A DNA stretch of 15,445 nucleotides from JBGQDM01 sp041495845 (GTDB lineage: Bacteria > Acidobacteriota > Terriglobia > Terriglobales > Acidobacteriaceae), in contig JBGQDM010000076.1 of assembly GCA_041495845.1 (NCBI GenBank), positions 1 through 15,445 on the forward strand, in the 5' to 3' direction. The translations under genes were made by a program, and so were the position numbers. Within the stretch, counting starts at the first letter, position 1; every line of letters begins with the position of its first letter. Shown here in pieces: positions 14,218 to 15,445 of this stretch. The notes under the pieces are model-generated. The model saw only the letters and a list, made by a program, of their open reading frames with translations. It did no database searches and was not told the DNA's origin.

Positions 14218-14246
14218 TATATCTTTAAGATAATGTGAAATGTAAA
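14218..14246 (-). promoter_or_regulatory. Possible sigma-70-type promoter with internal palindrome
   Basis: On the minus strand TTTACA (14241-14246, one base off TTGACA), a 17-base spacer and GATATA (14218-14223, a poor -10) lie in the AT-rich patch after the NTF2-like gene. A palindrome ATCTT-T-AAGAT (14221-14231) overlaps the -10 and spacer and could be an operator. It would drive the structured leader and the SDR gene about 270 bases away. Confidence 0.25.
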
Positions 14247-14282
14247 ACTTACTTGCCCGAGCCGCGCCCGTCCATTAGTTTC

Positions 14283-14729
14283 CTACGGTTTGTTGGTCTG
14301 CTGGTAAAGCGCGTTGAGCCAGCGGCCTTTGCGCTTCACGTAGAGCGAACTGATCCACACCGGACTGGTTACCGGATTTCCATGGCAGGTCGTATCCTGC
14401 TCGGCGTGGTAGGTCAACAACGCGGTCTGCTCGTTGAACATGGTCAATTCGAAGTCGTTAACGGCATAGCTTTTTACGACGCAGACCGGACTCCCGACAA
14501 AGTTGGCTACCTCAGTTTTGCTCGAACGGCCGCTACCGCCAACCTCCACGTGGTCCTCGGACAGGAAGTGTTCGTAGAACTTGCCATCGCGTTTCTGCCA
14601 GGCGTCCCAGGATTGTTTTTCCAGCTGGACCAGAGTCTGCTTCAAGGCGTTGGTGGCGGGTGCGGGTTTCTGCGCCAGCGCCAGCGCAGTGAAGGAAACC
14701 AGAACCAGTAACAGCAGGCGGGATCTCAT
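14283..14729 (-). CDS. Secreted DUF4440/NTF2-like protein
   Basis: A 148-residue protein with a signal peptide (MRSRLLLLVLVSF, cleavage likely after A19 in LALA-Q). The mature part follows the NTF2/SnoaL cone fold: first helix LVQLEKQSWDAWQKRDGKFYEHFLSEDHVEV, a middle strand set around YAVNDFELTMFNEQTALLTYH (split), and C-terminal WISSLYVKRKGRWLNALYQQT. This is the DUF4440 arrangement, common in Acidobacteria and usually without a known reaction; some relatives bind or isomerise small molecules. C83 and C115 could form a disulfide after export. The ATG at 14729 has GAGGG six bases upstream. It is divergent from the + strand gene at 14933, and their 203-base gap contains both promoters. Confidence 0.85.
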   Translation of the reverse strand: MRSRLLLLVLVSFTALALAQKPAPATNALKQTLVQLEKQSWDAWQKRDGKFYEHFLSEDHVEVGGSGRSSKTEVANFVGSPVCVVKSYAVNDFELTMFNEQTALLTYHAEQDTTCHGNPVTSPVWISSLYVKRKGRWLNALYQQTNKP

Positions 14730-14861
14730 AGCGTGCCCTCTACTCCTCGGGTATGAATCACACGACCACTCACGCGGGCGCGGCCCACTGTACCAGAGTC
14801 ACTGGCGCTCGCGCTCTCCGGTAACGAAAGTGCAGTACACTACCCGCACCAACCGTTCTTT

Positions 14862-14880
14862 GCCCCTCGGCGAAAGGGGC
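14862..14880. repeat. Hairpin GCCCCT/AGGGGC in the divergent promoter region
   Basis: GCCCCT (14862-14867) and AGGGGC (14875-14880) can pair around a seven-base loop. It lies 52 bases before the right-edge gene and may be part of its 5' leader. No T-run follows on the + strand, so it is not a good terminator. Confidence 0.3.
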
Positions 14881-14932
14881 TTAGACTCTTAGCAAACTGT
14901 GGTGATGGCAGAAGTTCCCGAGCGAGGATGAC

Positions 14933-15445
14933 GTGAACAAATCTCTGGCCTTATTCCTTTGCAGCGCGGTTTCTCTGGCGGCTGCGCAATCCCCAGTTGC
15001 TTCGAAGGCGGAGCCCGTTGTGCGCACCACCAAGGCCATGCATTACCGGCCGGGGACAACGTCCAAGGTTGAGTTTCGGGGTACGGAGTTGATGCCGGGC
15101 GCCTTGGGCGAAGCGCACGTCGAAAGCAAGAAGAGCAACCTTGCGATTGACGCCAAGTTTGAAGGAATGGAAGACGCCACCAAGTTTGGCCTCGAGTATT
15201 TGACCTACGTGATCTGGGCCGTATCCCCGCAGGGTCGTGCCGTGAATCTGGGGGAAGCGGTCGTGGATCACGGCAAAGGGCATCTGAAGACGTTTACCGA
15301 CCTGCAAACCTTCGGCCTGATCGTGACCGCGGAGCCGTATGCGGCCGTGACCCAGCCGGGCAACCGGGTGGTAATGGAAAACGTGTTTGCGTCGGGTGGC
15401 GAGGAAATCAGCGCCAGGTACGAGCTGCTGCGGAGCGGCACCTAC
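14933..15445 (+). CDS. Secreted protein, 3' end beyond the window (acidobacterial OmpA-associated type N-terminal domain)
   Basis: The frame stays open from a GTG at 14933 to the last base, giving 171 codons of a longer protein. The GTG is preceded by GAGG (14924-14927), and an in-frame stop at 14903 leaves no earlier start. Residues 1-18 (VNKSLALFLCSAVSLAAA) form a signal peptide. The mature part reads TTKAMHYRPG, VEFRGTELMPGALGEAHVE, FGLEYLTYVIWAVSPQGRAVNLGE, TDLQTFGLIVTAEPYAAVTQPGN. This beta-rich pattern resembles, from memory, the N-terminal domain of secreted acidobacterial proteins that often end in an OmpA-like peptidoglycan-binding domain. The second domain, if any, is outside the window. 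Function is unknown; an envelope role is likely by location. Confidence 0.8.
   Translation, partial: MNKSLALFLCSAVSLAAAQSPVASKAEPVVRTTKAMHYRPGTTSKVEFRGTELMPGALGEAHVESKKSNLAIDAKFEGMEDATKFGLEYLTYVIWAVSPQGRAVNLGEAVVDHGKGHLKTFTDLQTFGLIVTAEPYAAVTQPGNRVVMENVFASGGEEISARYELLRSGTY

Larger units (their letters stand above)
13940..14282. other. 343-base gap with dense inverted repeats, no gene seen
   Basis: No coding sequence is convincing here. The gap has two parts. Bases 14211-14255 are AT-rich and hold a possible promoter. Bases 14050-14170 are GC-rich with stacked inverted repeats: CCGGAGCGG/CCGCCCCGG (14050-14073, one mismatch), CCCGGAA/TTCCGGG (14105-14133), GCCTCC/GGAGGC around one base (14133-14145) and TGGGA/TCCCA (14151-14169). 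If transcribed on the minus strand it would be a long structured leader for the SDR gene or a separate small RNA. I recognise no known RNA family. Confidence 0.45.

Noticed and set aside
14862..14880. Hairpin read as an intrinsic terminator
   Set aside because: No T-run follows on either strand, and no gene ends just before it.

Overview
The window is a GC-rich bacterial chromosome segment with tightly packed, ordinary-looking genes and no tRNA, rRNA, CRISPR array or insertion sequence that I can see. The protein style suggests an Acidobacteriota (Terriglobia-like) genome. The clues are many small secreted proteins (DUF4440/NTF2, DinB), a CAT-type amino acid permease beginning with a '-ANQLF..KSIDKL' segment, and a right-edge secreted protein of a type I associate with acidobacterial OmpA-linked proteins. 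This placement is an inference from family resemblance, not a search result.

Layout. The left edge (1-2665) is on the + strand. It holds the C-terminal part of an oligopeptide-type ABC ATPase, an octaheme cytochrome of the hydroxylamine oxidoreductase (HAO) family, and a small secreted DinB-like protein. From 2675 to 14729 every gene is on the minus strand. In transcription order (right to left) these are: a secreted DUF4440/NTF2-like protein, an SDR oxidoreductase, a UvrD/PcrA helicase, a very basic 53-residue protein, a CAT-family amino acid permease, an adenosine deaminase family enzyme, a secreted amidohydrolase, a frameshifted membrane-protein remnant, an Asp/Glu racemase family protein, an ACT-domain protein, a radical SAM protein with a SPASM-like C-terminus, and a metallo-beta-lactamase-fold hydrolase. 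The right edge (14933 to the end) is a + strand secreted protein cut by the window boundary.

How the genes may work together. The permease, deaminase, secreted amidohydrolase, racemase and ACT protein form a closely spaced block that fits uptake and turnover of amino acids, peptides or nucleosides. The racemase/ACT and radical SAM/MBL pairs are tight enough to be co-transcribed. The HAO-like cytochrome has no visible electron-transfer partner here and has a CRP-like palindrome just upstream.

The items most worth a second look are the stand-alone octaheme HAO homologue, the radical SAM/MBL pair of unknown role, the apparent CTG start of the permease, the racemase with a displaced first catalytic cysteine, the frameshifted remnant at 5886-6013, and an unusually hairpin-rich 343-base gap before the SDR gene. 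I found no clear evidence for a wholly new defence or mobile system.
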